A DNA stretch of 64,000 nt from the NCBI GenBank assembly GCA_050633625.1, contig JBOEGW010000003.1:248001-312000 (forward strand), in the 5' to 3' direction. Within the stretch, counting starts at the first letter, position 1. Each line of letters opens with the position of its first letter. Position numbers and translations under genes: made by a program. Below, one piece after another: positions 18,583-28,458 of the stretch. The notes under the pieces were generated by a model. It did no database searches. It was given only the letters and a program-made list of their open reading frames with translations, and was not told the DNA's origin. Source of the stretch: JBOEGW01 sp050633625 (lineage in GTDB: Bacteria; Pseudomonadota; Alphaproteobacteria; Rhodobacterales; Rhodobacteraceae).

Positions 18583-19938
18583 ATGGACGGACAGACGCAA
18601 CTTCGCAGACTCGGTCTCTTTGACGCACGAGTGCCCCGCTACACCAGCTACCCGACAGCACCGCATTTCAAAAGCGGCGTTGGGGAAGCGACTGTATTTA
18701 ATTGGATTTCTGCGATCACGCCCGGTGCAAAGGTGTCGGTCTATGTGCATGTGCCGTTTTGTCGGCGCCTGTGCTGGTTTTGCGCCTGTCGCACGCAAGG
18801 CACAAGCACCGCTGGTCCGGTTGAAGCCTATGTGCAAACCGTGAAACGCGAATTGGCCTTGGTAAAGGCGCAGCTTCCCGAAGGTGTTACCATAGAGCAT
18901 CTGCACTGGGGCGGCGGCACCCCAACGCTGCTGGAACCCGCTATGATCTCGGAACTGGCGAGCGCCGTTTTTGACATGGCGCCGCTGGCAAAAAACGCGC
19001 AGTTTTCCGTTGAGATCGACCCCAATGAAATAGACGAAGCCCGCCTCATTGCCTTAGCAAAGGCTGGAATGAACCGGGCCTCGATTGGGGTTCAGGATTT
19101 TGATCCGATGATCCAAGAGGTCATTGGCCGCCCCCAAAGCTACGACATCACAAAAGCTGCCGTAGACGGGCTGCGCACGCAGGGGATCACCTCGCTCAAT
19201 GTCGATCTTCTGTACGGGTTGCCGCATCAAACTGGCGCGCGCATTTCGGACAGCGTGCAAAAGGTGCTGTCTCTAGGCCCAGATCGTATTGCCTTGTTTG
19301 GCTATGCGCATGTGCCATGGATGGCACGCCGACAAACCTTGATCCCAACCGAAGCTCTGCCCGGTCCCGAAGATCGTCTCGCCCTTTATAATACAGCACG
19401 CGATTTGTTCGTGATGGATGGCTTTGAGGAAATCGGAATAGATCATTTCGCCTTGCCCACTGACGGGCTGTCGGTGGCACATAAAGCGGGCACAATGCGG
19501 CGCAATTTCCAAGGCTATACGGAGGACTCATCCCAAGTGCTCATGGGCTTTGGGGCCTCCTCAATTTCGCGCTACCCGCAGGGTTTTGCGCAGAACGAAC
19601 CCTCCACCTCAAAATACCAAGAGGCCGTGCGCGCGGATCGTCTTGCAATCAGTAAGGGCCATGTGTTTGGCGGCGAAGATGTGCTGCGCGCGCGCATCAT
19701 TGAAGCGCTCTTGTGTGACTTTGCCGCCGATCTACCGGCCATTGCCAGCGAAGTCGGGGCGCGGGCAAATGACGCTCTCATTTTGGCTGATGGGTTGAAC
19801 GATGCGCTGCCCGGCGTCACAACTCTGATCAATGGAAGGCTCACAATCCTCGATCACGCGCGCCCCCTTGCGCGGATCATCGCGCGATATTTCGATGCCT
19901 ATGAGATGAATAGCGCGGGGCATTCGCAAGCCGTCTGA
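18583..19938 (+). CDS. hemN: Oxygen-independent coproporphyrinogen III oxidase
   Basis: The product is 451 aa from 18583 (MDGQTQLRRLG). The earlier ATG at 18547 is rejected because it overlaps the FNR box. The radical-SAM cluster motif C-x3-C-x2-C is at Cys60, 64 and 67 in VPFCRRLCWFC, followed by the GGGTP motif and the family's RASIGVQDF. It decarboxylates coproporphyrinogen III in heme synthesis without oxygen. It pairs functionally with aerobic hemF at 28459. Confidence 0.95.
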   Translation: MDGQTQLRRLGLFDARVPRYTSYPTAPHFKSGVGEATVFNWISAITPGAKVSVYVHVPFCRRLCWFCACRTQGTSTAGPVEAYVQTVKRELALVKAQLPEGVTIEHLHWGGGTPTLLEPAMISELASAVFDMAPLAKNAQFSVEIDPNEIDEARLIALAKAGMNRASIGVQDFDPMIQEVIGRPQSYDITKAAVDGLRTQGITSLNVDLLYGLPHQTGARISDSVQKVLSLGPDRIALFGYAHVPWMARRQTLIPTEALPGPEDRLALYNTARDLFVMDGFEEIGIDHFALPTDGLSVAHKAGTMRRNFQGYTEDSSQVLMGFGASSISRYPQGFAQNEPSTSKYQEAVRADRLAISKGHVFGGEDVLRARIIEALLCDFAADLPAIASEVGARANDALILADGLNDALPGVTTLINGRLTILDHARPLARIIARYFDAYEMNSAGHSQAV

Positions 19939-19994
19939 TCTGGTCAAATCCGCGCATGCTCCCTAGGTTGTTCAGGCAGCATTGGGAGGACGCC

Positions 19995-21404
19995 ATGACA
20001 TTCCTGACAACCGCGCGCGCTATTCTGGGCGAGGATTATGTGCTCTCAGCTGCGCAAGCTGCCCGCTATGGCATTGATTTCATGGGTAAATACAAAGGTG
20101 CACCGGCGACAGTTCTGCGCCCGGCCAATACCGAAGAAGTCTCGCAACTCATGCGCGCCGCCCATGAGACTGGTCAGCCGATCGTGCCGGTGTCTGGCTC
20201 CACCGGGCTGAATGGCGGCGTTCATGCGCCGGGCGGCGTGCTCTTGTCGCTTGATCGTCTCAACCAAATTGAGGAGATCCGCGTTGATGCGCGTGTGGCG
20301 GTGGTGGGGGCGGGTGTGATCTTGTCTAATTTGCACGACGCAACCGGGGCACATGATCTGTCCTTTCCCCTGACCTTCGGGGCCAAAGGCTCTGCGATGA
20401 TTGGCGGGGTGTTGTCGACAAATGCGGGCGGCTCCAACGTCTTGCGCTATGGAAATACCCGCGATTTATGTCTTGGGCTTGAGGTGGTTTTGGCTGATGG
20501 GCGTGTGATGGACTTAATGAACGCGCTGCACAAGGACAACACAGGCTACGATCTGCGCGACCTCATGATTGGCGCGGAAGGCACGCTTGGCATCATTACG
20601 CGCGCGGTGCTCAAACTGGTCCCTTTGCCCCGCGCCTATGCCACCGCGATGATCGCTGTGCCAACGCTTGGCGTCGCGCTTGAGGCGCTCAACAGTTTGC
20701 AAGCGGCAACGGGCGGCGCTGTGGAGGCCTTTGAATACATGCCGCGCGCGCATTTTGACCGGCTCATCGCGTTGAAACCCGAAACCCGCGCGCCCTTTGA
20801 GAGGGCATACGACATCAACATATTGCTGGAAGTCGGCGCGACTTCCGCGCGCGATGCCACCGCGAATGCGGACGGAAGCCTGCCGATCATGGGGTATTTG
20901 GAGACCGTATTGGGTGATCTGCTGGACAGCGGTGCGGTGCTGGATGCTGTCATCGCACAAACGGAGGCACAGCGCGCGCAAATGTGGGCCGCGCGCGAGG
21001 CCGCCGCCGAAATCGCTTTCTCCCGCAGCCCGTTCGTTCTCAATGACATCGCCCTACCGCTTGATGGGATCGAGCCATTTTTTGCCAGTATGGAGGCCCT
21101 CTTGCCCCTATTGGATGCGGGCGCTGAGGGCATGGCGGTGGCGCATCTGGGGGACGGAAACATTCACTATATGGTTTACCCAAGTCATGGCGATCCTGCG
21201 CATTTGGATGCGATTATGGACGCTGTTGAAGGGGAAGTTCGGGCGCTTGGCGGAAGCTTTTCTGCGGAACATGGGGTTGGCCTGTCCAAAAAGCCATCAA
21301 TGGCACGGCGCAAAGACCCGGTGGCGCTTGAGGTGATGCGCGCTATCAAATCGGCGCTCGATCCAAAGGGCATTTTGAACCCTGGAAAAGTGCTGCCCGA
21401 TTGA
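19995..21404 (+). CDS. FAD-binding oxidase of the D-lactate/glycolate dehydrogenase type
   Basis: The product is 469 aa from 19995, which has GAGGA upstream; the frame opens earlier at 19956 without support. The PCMH-type FAD domain shows PVSGSTGLNGG, GGVLSTNAGGSNVLRYG and GAEGTLGIITRA. The C-terminal FAD-oxidase domain shows AHLGDGNIHYMVYP, SAEHGVGLSKK and ILNPGKVLP. Members oxidise D-2-hydroxy acids such as D-lactate or 2-hydroxyglutarate. The exact substrate cannot be told from the sequence. Confidence 0.88.
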   Translation: MTFLTTARAILGEDYVLSAAQAARYGIDFMGKYKGAPATVLRPANTEEVSQLMRAAHETGQPIVPVSGSTGLNGGVHAPGGVLLSLDRLNQIEEIRVDARVAVVGAGVILSNLHDATGAHDLSFPLTFGAKGSAMIGGVLSTNAGGSNVLRYGNTRDLCLGLEVVLADGRVMDLMNALHKDNTGYDLRDLMIGAEGTLGIITRAVLKLVPLPRAYATAMIAVPTLGVALEALNSLQAATGGAVEAFEYMPRAHFDRLIALKPETRAPFERAYDINILLEVGATSARDATANADGSLPIMGYLETVLGDLLDSGAVLDAVIAQTEAQRAQMWAAREAAAEIAFSRSPFVLNDIALPLDGIEPFFASMEALLPLLDAGAEGMAVAHLGDGNIHYMVYPSHGDPAHLDAIMDAVEGEVRALGGSFSAEHGVGLSKKPSMARRKDPVALEVMRAIKSALDPKGILNPGKVLPD

Positions 21405-21423
21405 GCTTTGAACGACAGCGTTG

Positions 21424-21485
21424 TTTAGATACGAGGGGCTGGCCCCTCGTGCTCCCCAAGGTATTTCAGAACCAAAGAAAATGGC
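21424..21485 (+). repeat. Dispersed hairpin-plus-tail repeat, copy 1
   Basis: A perfect hairpin (ACGAGGGG-CTGG-CCCCTCGT, 21431-21450) is followed by CTCCCCAAGGTATTT and then CAGAACCAAAGAAAA. The same order is seen at about 23624 and, inverted, at about 38434. All three copies lie between convergent genes, so a bidirectional terminator role is likely. Confidence 0.7.
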
Positions 21486-21520
21486 CGTGGTGAGTTTTGG
21501 GGCGCGGCACCTCGCCTTGG

Positions 21521-22480
21521 TTATTTCCAATCAAAGAAATTCTCGCCTGCGCGCGCCAGAAGCGTTTGCGCCATGGCCATCCCCATTTCCGCGCCATCCT
21601 CAATTGGACCAGACATCGCATCGCTCAGCGCTTCAGAGCCATCGGTGCGCAGGATTTCGCCGCGCAGGCGCAATGTGCCACCATCAAGCTGGGCGAGTGC
21701 TGCAATTGGTGTTTCGCACGACCCATCAAGGGCCGCCAAAAAGGCGCGTTCTGCTGCCAAGCATTGCCCGGTTTCAATGTCGTGCAAAGGCGCCAAAAGG
21801 GCAGCGACATTGCTATCATCCGCGCGCCGCTCAATGCCAATCGCCCCTTGGGCAACAGCGGGCAACATATCCTCTGGTGCAATCGCGCTGTGTGGCACCT
21901 CTTTGAGCATTCCAAGTCGCGTCAGCCCCGCCATGGCAAGAAATGTTGCATCGGCCACGCCGTCCCGTAGCTTCATGAGCCGGGTTTGGACATTGCCGCG
22001 GAACTGCGCGACTTTGAGGTCTGGGAAGCGGTGCAAAATCTGGGCGCGCCGGCGCAGCGACGACGTGCCAACTGTGGCGAATTGCGGCACCTCTGAGAGC
22101 GCGTTGTATGTCACTGAGACAAACGCATCGCGCACATCTTCGCGCGGCAAATAGCAATCCAACATAAGCCCCGCGGGCTGCTCGACTGGCATATCTTTCA
22201 TCGAATGCACAGCGATGTCGATCCCGCCTTGCAACAGCTGCTCTTCGATTTCCTTGGTGAACAGCCCCTTGCCGCCCAGATCCTTGAGCGGTTTGTCTTT
22301 GGCGATCAAGGCCGCGTCGTCGCCTGAGGTTTTGATCACCTTCACGGTGAATGCAGTTTCGGGTAAATCATGCGCTGCCATCAACCGGGCACGGGTCTCA
22401 TGGGCTTGCGCAAGGGCGAGCGGCGAGCCGCGTGTACCGATCTTGAGGGGCGTGGCGGGGGTGGGAAGTGTGACAGTCAT
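21521..22480 (-). CDS. hemC: Hydroxymethylbilane synthase (porphobilinogen deaminase)
   Basis: The product is 319 aa. Family blocks are clear: IGTRGSPLALAQAHE, GGKGLFTKEIEE, DIAVHSMKDMP, GTSSLRRRAQ and the LDGSCETPIA site, where Cys255 carries the dipyrromethane cofactor. It joins four porphobilinogens in the heme pathway. It is divergent from hemE with about 110 bases between, an arrangement common in this group. Confidence 0.97.
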   Translation of the reverse strand: MTVTLPTPATPLKIGTRGSPLALAQAHETRARLMAAHDLPETAFTVKVIKTSGDDAALIAKDKPLKDLGGKGLFTKEIEEQLLQGGIDIAVHSMKDMPVEQPAGLMLDCYLPREDVRDAFVSVTYNALSEVPQFATVGTSSLRRRAQILHRFPDLKVAQFRGNVQTRLMKLRDGVADATFLAMAGLTRLGMLKEVPHSAIAPEDMLPAVAQGAIGIERRADDSNVAALLAPLHDIETGQCLAAERAFLAALDGSCETPIAALAQLDGGTLRLRGEILRTDGSEALSDAMSGPIEDGAEMGMAMAQTLLARAGENFFDWK

Positions 22481-22589
22481 GTCATCCGTTTACCCGCGAC
22501 ATGGTGTCGGGGCAACGGTCTTTGAGCGTGCCTTCGCTTGACATTTTGCCGCGTGCCGGGGCACCAAGCTGGCAGCGAAAGGACCATTC

Positions 22590-23624
22590 ATGACAAAGCT
22601 TCTGCTGCGCGCCCTTGCTGGCGAAACCCTGCCCACCCCTCCCATCTGGATGATGCGTCAAGCGGGCCGGTATTTGCCTGAGTACAAAGCCACGCGGGCA
22701 GAGGCGGGGGACTTTTTGTCGCTGTGCTACAACCCGGAGCTTGCCACTGAAGTCACCTTGCAACCCATTCGCCGCTATGGCTTTGATGCGGCCATCTTGT
22801 TTGCGGATATTCTGTTGGTGCCGCAAGCGCTTGGCGCGGATTTGTGGTTTGTCACTGGCGAAGGCCCGCGTTTGTCGACAATCACCACCGAAGAGGATTT
22901 TGCCAAACTTGGCTTGGTGGACGACATCCACGACACGCTTAATCCAATTTATCAGACAGTGAAAAACCTCTCTGAAGCCTTGCCGTCCGAGACCACATTG
23001 ATCGGGTTTGCGGGCGCGCCCTGGACGGTCGCGACCTATATGATTGCCGGGCGCGGAACCAAGGACCAAGGCCCCGCCCATGCGCTCATGGCCGAGAACC
23101 GAGCTGTGTTCGATGCGCTCATGGCGCGCATTACGGCGGCGACGATCGAGTATCTTTCGATGCAAATCATGGCGGGTGCAGAGGTCGTAAAGCTCTTTGA
23201 CAGTTGGGCAGGGTCGCTCAAAGGCGACGATTTCGTCAAATATGCGTTGGAGCCAACGAAAGACATTATCACCGCGCTTAAGGCGCGGCATCCGGACGTG
23301 CCGATCATCGCGTTTCCGCGCGAAGCGGGTGAAGGGTATGTTGGGTTTGCGAAGGCCACCGGGGCGCAGTGTGTGGCGCTTGATAATTCGGTGTCTGCGC
23401 CTTGGGCGGCGGCGCATGTTCAGGTGGATGGATGCGTGCAGGGCAACCTCGCGTCGCGACATATGGTCACCGGGGGTGTGGAGCTTGTGCGCGAAACACA
23501 AGACATCGTCACAGCATTTTCCAACGGGCCGCATATTTTCAATCTTGGACATGGGATCACGCCTGACGCGAACCCGGACAATGTTCAGTTGATGATTGAT
23601 ACTGTGCGCGAGATGGGGGCTTAA
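22590..23624 (+). CDS. hemE: Uroporphyrinogen decarboxylase
   Basis: The product is 344 aa with the signature [14 protein letters not shown] near residue 21, the catalytic-region [19 protein letters not shown], and LFDSWAGSL. It converts uroporphyrinogen III to coproporphyrinogen III, the substrate of the HemN and HemF enzymes also encoded in this window. It is divergent from hemC. Confidence 0.97.
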   Translation: MTKLLLRALAGETLPTPPIWMMRQAGRYLPEYKATRAEAGDFLSLCYNPELATEVTLQPIRRYGFDAAILFADILLVPQALGADLWFVTGEGPRLSTITTEEDFAKLGLVDDIHDTLNPIYQTVKNLSEALPSETTLIGFAGAPWTVATYMIAGRGTKDQGPAHALMAENRAVFDALMARITAATIEYLSMQIMAGAEVVKLFDSWAGSLKGDDFVKYALEPTKDIITALKARHPDVPIIAFPREAGEGYVGFAKATGAQCVALDNSVSAPWAAAHVQVDGCVQGNLASRHMVTGGVELVRETQDIVTAFSNGPHIFNLGHGITPDANPDNVQLMIDTVREMGA

Positions 23625-23697
23625 GGGGGCTTAGCCCCTCTGGTCTCCCCGTGCCGGGGCGACCATTCACCCCAGGATATTTGCAGAACACTGAAAG
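23624..23697 (+). repeat. Dispersed hairpin-plus-tail repeat, copy 2
   Basis: GGGGGCTTAGCCCC forms a hairpin just after the hemE stop. A second small hairpin (CCCCGTGCCGGGG) and the tail CCCCAGGATATTTGCAGAACA follow. The order matches copies 1 and 3 but is more diverged. It separates convergent hemE and the carboxypeptidase gene. Confidence 0.6.
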
Positions 23698-23707
23698 ACC
23701 TGCGGTT

Positions 23708-25198
23708 TTAGCCGCCGATCACTTTGCAATCGGAGTTGCGCGCTTCCAGGCGACGACAAGCGAGTTCGGCCGCTTCTTTGGTCATGCCAACGAAATTCGC
23801 GTTATAGCCGCGCCGGGTTTTGCCGACTTTGCGCAGCGCGTCGCCAAGGGTCGCCAGCTCATTGAGTGCCGTCTTAAGCAAGACGCGTTCGGCGGCATGG
23901 TGAGAGGCGAACAGCCCGACAGTGATGCCATAGTGGCGCCCGCCGCTTGTGGAGAGGCGGGTGACAATCTCGGGGGCGCCGGGGCTGCGGGCACGTTCTA
24001 CGGAGGCCAGAATGATCTCGCGGGGGCGGGCAGGAGGCGTCGGGGCGGAGGCTGGTGCGGAGACAGATGCACGGATCACCTCGGAGGGGTCTGTGCGCGT
24101 GACATCTTCGTTTGCGACAACTGCCCCGCTCACTAGATCGGCGACAACGGCGTCTACCACATCGGCATCGGCTACCAAGATTGGATCAGCACCAGGGCGG
24201 GCACGCGGGATGATGGAGGTTTTTGGTGCTGTTACGAGGCGGATTGTTTTGCCAACGGCGCCAGGACGTTCACCTGTACTCGCGATGGCTGCGGGCGCGC
24301 CTGCGCCAATGCCTTGATTGCCAAGATAGGGAGGTTTGTTCGGGCGGCGCGTGGCAACGCGCGTGGGGGCCGTACGAAAGCCCAAATCCATCAACTCGGC
24401 CACTTTCGCATTGCGCGAGGCTGTGGATTGGCCGCCAAACACCGTGGCGATGATCCGCTCGCTGCCCCGCTCTGCGGAGGCGACAAGGTTGAACCCTGCG
24501 GCGCGCGTATAGCCTGTCTTGATCCCATCCGCGCCTTTGTAGGCGTTAAGAAACCGGCTGTTGGTATTGGGCAGGGTCTTGCCGCCAACATCGGCGGTCC
24601 GGCGCGAAAACAGGTTGTAGTAGCCGGGATAGTCAAAGAACAGATGCCGCCCCATCGTTGTCATATCGCGCGCAGTGGACATATGCCCTGCTTCGGTCAA
24701 GCCATGTGCATTTTTGAAGTGGGTGCGCGACATGCCAAGTGCTTTGGCAGTGCGGTTCATTCTGCGGGCGAAAGCCGCTTCGGAGCCTGAAATCGCCTCG
24801 CCAAGGGCGGTGGCCGCATCATTGGCCGACTTCACGCCTGCCGCGCGAATGAGGTAGCGCAAGCGCACTTGCGAGCCGGCGCGAAACCCAACCTTAGACG
24901 GCGGCTCGGAGGCGGCCTTTTTGGAAATCGTGACAAGGGTATCTGGGGAAATCTCACCGTTCTCAATGGCTTCGAACACGATGTAGAGCGTCATCATCTT
25001 GGTCAGCGATGCCGGGTGAAGCTGTGTATCGGCGTTGCGCGCGTGCAAAACCTCGCCTGAGCGCGCATCCACGACCATCGCCGCATAGGGCGCAGCCACC
25101 CCGCGCGTCGCGATGGACGCCAGCATAACCATTGAGAATACTACACAAAACCCAACCCTGACGCGCTGCGCCAGACGGTTTTTCCCGTCACTTGCCAT
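23708..25198 (-). CDS. D-alanyl-D-alanine carboxypeptidase with a C-terminal SPOR domain
   Basis: The product is 496 aa with an N-terminal signal or anchor (about 13-36). The penicillin-binding catalytic motifs are present: S64-L-T-K67, S124-A-N and K227-T-G. A Pro/Ala/Thr-rich linker (about 300-415) leads to a C-terminal SPOR-like domain (about 420-496), which normally binds denuded septal peptidoglycan. It trims the pentapeptide stem in the periplasm, probably at the division site. The linker is low-complexity, as is usual. Confidence 0.92.
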   Translation of the reverse strand: MASDGKNRLAQRVRVGFCVVFSMVMLASIATRGVAAPYAAMVVDARSGEVLHARNADTQLHPASLTKMMTLYIVFEAIENGEISPDTLVTISKKAASEPPSKVGFRAGSQVRLRYLIRAAGVKSANDAATALGEAISGSEAAFARRMNRTAKALGMSRTHFKNAHGLTEAGHMSTARDMTTMGRHLFFDYPGYYNLFSRRTADVGGKTLPNTNSRFLNAYKGADGIKTGYTRAAGFNLVASAERGSERIIATVFGGQSTASRNAKVAELMDLGFRTAPTRVATRRPNKPPYLGNQGIGAGAPAAIASTGERPGAVGKTIRLVTAPKTSIIPRARPGADPILVADADVVDAVVADLVSGAVVANEDVTRTDPSEVIRASVSAPASAPTPPARPREIILASVERARSPGAPEIVTRLSTSGGRHYGITVGLFASHHAAERVLLKTALNELATLGDALRKVGKTRRGYNANFVGMTKEAAELACRRLEARNSDCKVIGG

Positions 25199-25401
25199 TT
25201 TCTGCCTCGTTCCGCCGGATCATTGTGCGCCCGGTCGATTACTTATCCACACCCTAGCAGAAGATGGCCGCGCAGAAAATACCTGTTTTTCAATGTCTTT
25301 CATGAATTCACCACTGCAAAATCGAACATCTTGTGGCGGGATTGCGCGCAGCCCCTAGATATCCAATTGTGGCAGCAATGTGGCGATGCGCCGGTCTCGT
25401 G

Positions 25402-26100
25402 CTAAAGCCCGTCGATCAGCTCCGGCAAATCACCCAAACTGGCGATTTCGCGATATCTCGCTTGCGAAATCGGCGCTTCGGCATGTTCATAGGCCCAGGT
25501 TAGATGATGCGGCACATGCACGCCCCAAGCCCCAATGCTGAGGGCCGGAATCACATCTGATTTGACCGAATTCCCCACCATCATCGCCGCCTCCGCCCCG
25601 CCCGCACATTGCGCAAAAATTCGGCCATAAACGGCGGGGGTCTTGTCGGAAACGATCTCGACGCTCGCAAACAATTCGCCCAAACCAGACTGAGCCAATT
25701 TGCGCTCTTGGTCCAAGAGGTCTCCCTTCGTGATCATCATGATGTGATGGTCTGATGCCAAGGAGACAATCGTGCGCTCGACCTCTGGCAACAGCTCAAT
25801 CGGATGGGCCAACATCTCCTGCCCCGCGCTGATCAGCTCGGCAATCACCCGCGCTGGTACTTTTTGATCCGTGACCTCGATCGCTGTTTCGATCATCGAC
25901 AGGACGAAGCCCTTAATGCCAAACCCATACTGTCCAAGGTTGCGCCGCTCCGCTGCCATAAGCCTCTCGGTGAGGTGGTCAGGGTCGGCAAATTCCGCCA
26001 AAAGCGCCGCGAATCGCGCCTGCGTCAGCTTGAAGAATTGTTCATTTTGCCAAAGGGTATCGTCCGCATCGAAGGCAATTGTCGATATTTTACCGCTCAT
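25402..26100 (-). CDS. HAD-family hydrolase
   Basis: The product is 232 aa from the ATG at 26100; a TTG three codons upstream is also in frame. HAD motif I is FDADDTLWQNE, motif II is MMITKGD and the acidic motif with VGNSVKSDV follows. A helical cap lies between residues of motif I and II. The family hydrolyses phosphate esters; the substrate is not evident. It is divergent from clpS. Confidence 0.85.
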   Translation of the reverse strand: MSGKISTIAFDADDTLWQNEQFFKLTQARFAALLAEFADPDHLTERLMAAERRNLGQYGFGIKGFVLSMIETAIEVTDQKVPARVIAELISAGQEMLAHPIELLPEVERTIVSLASDHHIMMITKGDLLDQERKLAQSGLGELFASVEIVSDKTPAVYGRIFAQCAGGAEAAMMVGNSVKSDVIPALSIGAWGVHVPHHLTWAYEHAEAPISQARYREIASLGDLPELIDGL

Positions 26101-26230
26101 TGTGACCAAACCGCCCTAAGCGCCCCCTTTTAATGCCAGCTTTTCCCACTATATTGCCGCACCTAAACAAGGGAAACCTTGCGAGATGCAAACCGTGGAG
26201 ATTGCTTGCGTGACTTCTGACAGGATCAAC

Positions 26231-26557
26231 ATGTCTGGACAGGGCGACGATTTTGATGACGACGGCGATGCCGCGCTCAAAACCAAAGCCAAACCCAAGA
26301 CCAAGCGACCACCGCTTTACAAGGTGCTGATCCTCAACGACGATTTCACACCGATGGAATTCGTGATGATGGTGCTTGAGCGCTTCTTTGGGCTCAATCA
26401 TGCGCAGGCGTTTGAAATCATGATGACCGTGCATAAAAAGGGCATGGCCGTTGTTGGGGTCTACGCCTATGAGATCGCGGAAACCAAAGTGACGCAGGTG
26501 ATGGAGCTGGCGCGCCAGCATCAACATCCACTCCAATGCACAATGGAACGCGAGTAG
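26231..26557 (+). CDS. clpS: ClpS adaptor for ClpAP protease
   Basis: The product is 108 aa from 26231 ([11 protein letters not shown]), with AGGA upstream; an in-frame start at 26186 would add 15 residues atypical of the family. The core is typical: [17 protein letters not shown] with the N-degron pocket residues, then [12 protein letters not shown]. The disordered acidic/lysine-rich N-terminus is also expected. ClpS delivers N-end-rule substrates to ClpA. Confidence 0.94.
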   Translation: MSGQGDDFDDDGDAALKTKAKPKTKRPPLYKVLILNDDFTPMEFVMMVLERFFGLNHAQAFEIMMTVHKKGMAVVGVYAYEIAETKVTQVMELARQHQHPLQCTMERE

Positions 26558-26597
26558 CGCCCGGTCGGCGTTTCGCCCTGATTTTCGGTTTTTCCCA

Positions 26598-27578
26598 ATG
26601 TCACACCCTCGATTGTCCCATGCTTTGACGAGCGGCGCTTTGACGTTGCCTGAGGGTGTGTTGCGCGTCATCGAGCCGCCTGAGGGGGCGCGCCCCACTG
26701 ATTACGGCGCAGACAGGCTAGAGGTCCAGAGCCGCAGCGCCCTTGCCCATACGCAATGGGCGCGGTTTGGGGTCACCGCCGCGCGCCACTTTGATACGCC
26801 CGCGCCCTCTGCCCTGATCCACCTGCCCCGCGCAAAGGACGCCGCACGCGCGGCCATCGCACAGGCCGCGCACGATGTGGATCTCTTGATCATTGATGGG
26901 CAAAAAACCGATGGCATTGAAAGCATCCTGAAGGCCGTGAAAGCGCGCGCTGAGATTCTTGGCGTGGTTTCTAAGGCGCATGGGAAAACCTTCTGGTTCG
27001 CCTCCAAAGGCACAGATTTTTCCGACTGGAAGGGCGCGCCGCGCGAAGTTGCTGGTGGCTTCATGACCCTGCCTGGCGTGTTCTCGGCAGATGGGCCGGA
27101 CAAAGGCTCAGAGGCGCTTGTCGATGCTTTGCCTGCGCTGTCTGGCCATGTTGTTGATCTGGGTGGGGGATGGGGCTTTTTGGCGCGCCATGTGCTGACA
27201 AACCCGGAGGTGACCCATTTGGATTTGGTCGAAGAGGACGCCGACGCATTGACCTGCGCGCGCCAAAACCTGCCTGATCCCCGCGCCGCGTTTCACTGGG
27301 GCGACGCGACGATCTTCAAGTCAGCGCGCCTTGTCGATCATGTCGTCATGAATCCGCCGTTCCACAAAGGGCGCAACGGGGTGCCTGCGCTTGGCATGGC
27401 CTTCATTCGGCAGGCGGCGACCATTCTCGCCCCCACAGGCACGCTCTGGCTGGTCGCCAATCGCCACCTGCCTTATGAAGACGAATTGGGCCGCGCCTTT
27501 CGCGAAGTCGAAGCCCTCACTGGCACCCAAAGCTTCAAAGTAATCCGCGCCGCAAAACCTCATCGCCAGAAGCGCTAA
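26598..27578 (+). CDS. RsmC-like class I methyltransferase
   Basis: The product is 326 aa with a divergent N-terminal half and a C-terminal SAM-binding domain: VVDLGGGWGFLARHV (motif I) and HVVMNPPFHKGR (the NPPF motif of N-methyltransferases on nucleic-acid bases). The two-domain layout fits 16S rRNA guanine-N2 methyltransferase RsmC. The gene lies downstream of clpS on the same strand. Confidence 0.8.
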   Translation: MSHPRLSHALTSGALTLPEGVLRVIEPPEGARPTDYGADRLEVQSRSALAHTQWARFGVTAARHFDTPAPSALIHLPRAKDAARAAIAQAAHDVDLLIIDGQKTDGIESILKAVKARAEILGVVSKAHGKTFWFASKGTDFSDWKGAPREVAGGFMTLPGVFSADGPDKGSEALVDALPALSGHVVDLGGGWGFLARHVLTNPEVTHLDLVEEDADALTCARQNLPDPRAAFHWGDATIFKSARLVDHVVMNPPFHKGRNGVPALGMAFIRQAATILAPTGTLWLVANRHLPYEDELGRAFREVEALTGTQSFKVIRAAKPHRQKR

Positions 27579-27621
27579 TTCAACGTAAGTTTCCTTAAAG
27601 CCAAGGAATCAGGAGTTTTCC

Positions 27622-28446
27622 ATGTCCTTTTCCATCGCGGGTAAAACCGCCATTGTGACCGGCGCCGCCAATGGTGTTGGCCTCGCGATTGCCCGGCATT
27701 TCATCGACAAAGGGGCGCGGGTGATTTGCGCCGATATGGACGAAGCGGGATTGATCCAAGAGTTCGGCGCGAACCAAGAGAGTGACCTGGACGGCGCGGA
27801 ACCGATGGTGCGGATTTTCTCGGGCGATCTGCGTGAAAAGCTCACAGTCGCCAACCTTTTGTCCGCCACGATTGATGCGTTTGATCGGGTCGATATTCTC
27901 ATCAATGCGTCCCGTCAGGTGATGACCTCTGACCCGCTTGATAGCGATGACAAAGCTGTTGAAACGCTGTTGGATCAAAACCTTATGGCTTCTCTTCGGC
28001 TCAGCCAGGCGGTCGCGCGGCGCATGATTTCACAGGGCGAAACCGATACCGATGAGGGCGCGCAACTTGGGTCTATCGTCAATTTGACCTCCATTGCCGC
28101 GGTCCGCACGCAGCCCGGCCTCATGGCGTTTTCCATCGCATCCGCAGCCCTCGAACAGGCCACGCGCTCGCTCGCTGTGGCCCTTGCCCCGCACAACATC
28201 CGCGTCAATGCCGTGTGTTTTGGCTCGGTTATGTCCGCCTCTTTTCGCGATGCGATCCGCGACAATCCAGACATGCGCGACATGGTGATTGACGGCACAC
28301 CACTTGGGCGTATTGCTGAGGCTAGCGAAGTCGCTGAGGCCGCGCATTTCCTCTCGTCCTCCGCGTCGCGTTTCATGACCGGCCAAGTCGTCACAGTCGA
28401 CGGCGGGCGCACGGTGGTGGATGCCGTTGGCGCGCCAACACACTAA
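27622..28446 (+). CDS. SDR-fold protein lacking the catalytic Tyr and Lys
   Basis: The product is 274 aa with a good Rossmann start (VTGAANGVGLAIA), the DxxD cofactor region, and a C-terminal DGG motif. Where the active site YxxxK should be, it reads AFSIASAALEQATRS: Phe replaces Tyr and Ser replaces Lys, although the flanking SDR helix is well kept. The preceding Ser (NLTSIAAV) remains. A classical redox reaction is thus unlikely; it may bind NAD(P) for regulation or partner with another SDR. It lies just upstream of hemF (12 bases). Confidence 0.85.
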   Translation: MSFSIAGKTAIVTGAANGVGLAIARHFIDKGARVICADMDEAGLIQEFGANQESDLDGAEPMVRIFSGDLREKLTVANLLSATIDAFDRVDILINASRQVMTSDPLDSDDKAVETLLDQNLMASLRLSQAVARRMISQGETDTDEGAQLGSIVNLTSIAAVRTQPGLMAFSIASAALEQATRSLAVALAPHNIRVNAVCFGSVMSASFRDAIRDNPDMRDMVIDGTPLGRIAEASEVAEAAHFLSSSASRFMTGQVVTVDGGRTVVDAVGAPTH

Positions 28447-28458
28447 ACGCTCCCTTGA

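Noticed and set aside
22482..23552. Long minus-strand open frame over hemE
   Set aside because: It is a mirror of hemE codon use, with His/Arg-rich composition and no family features.
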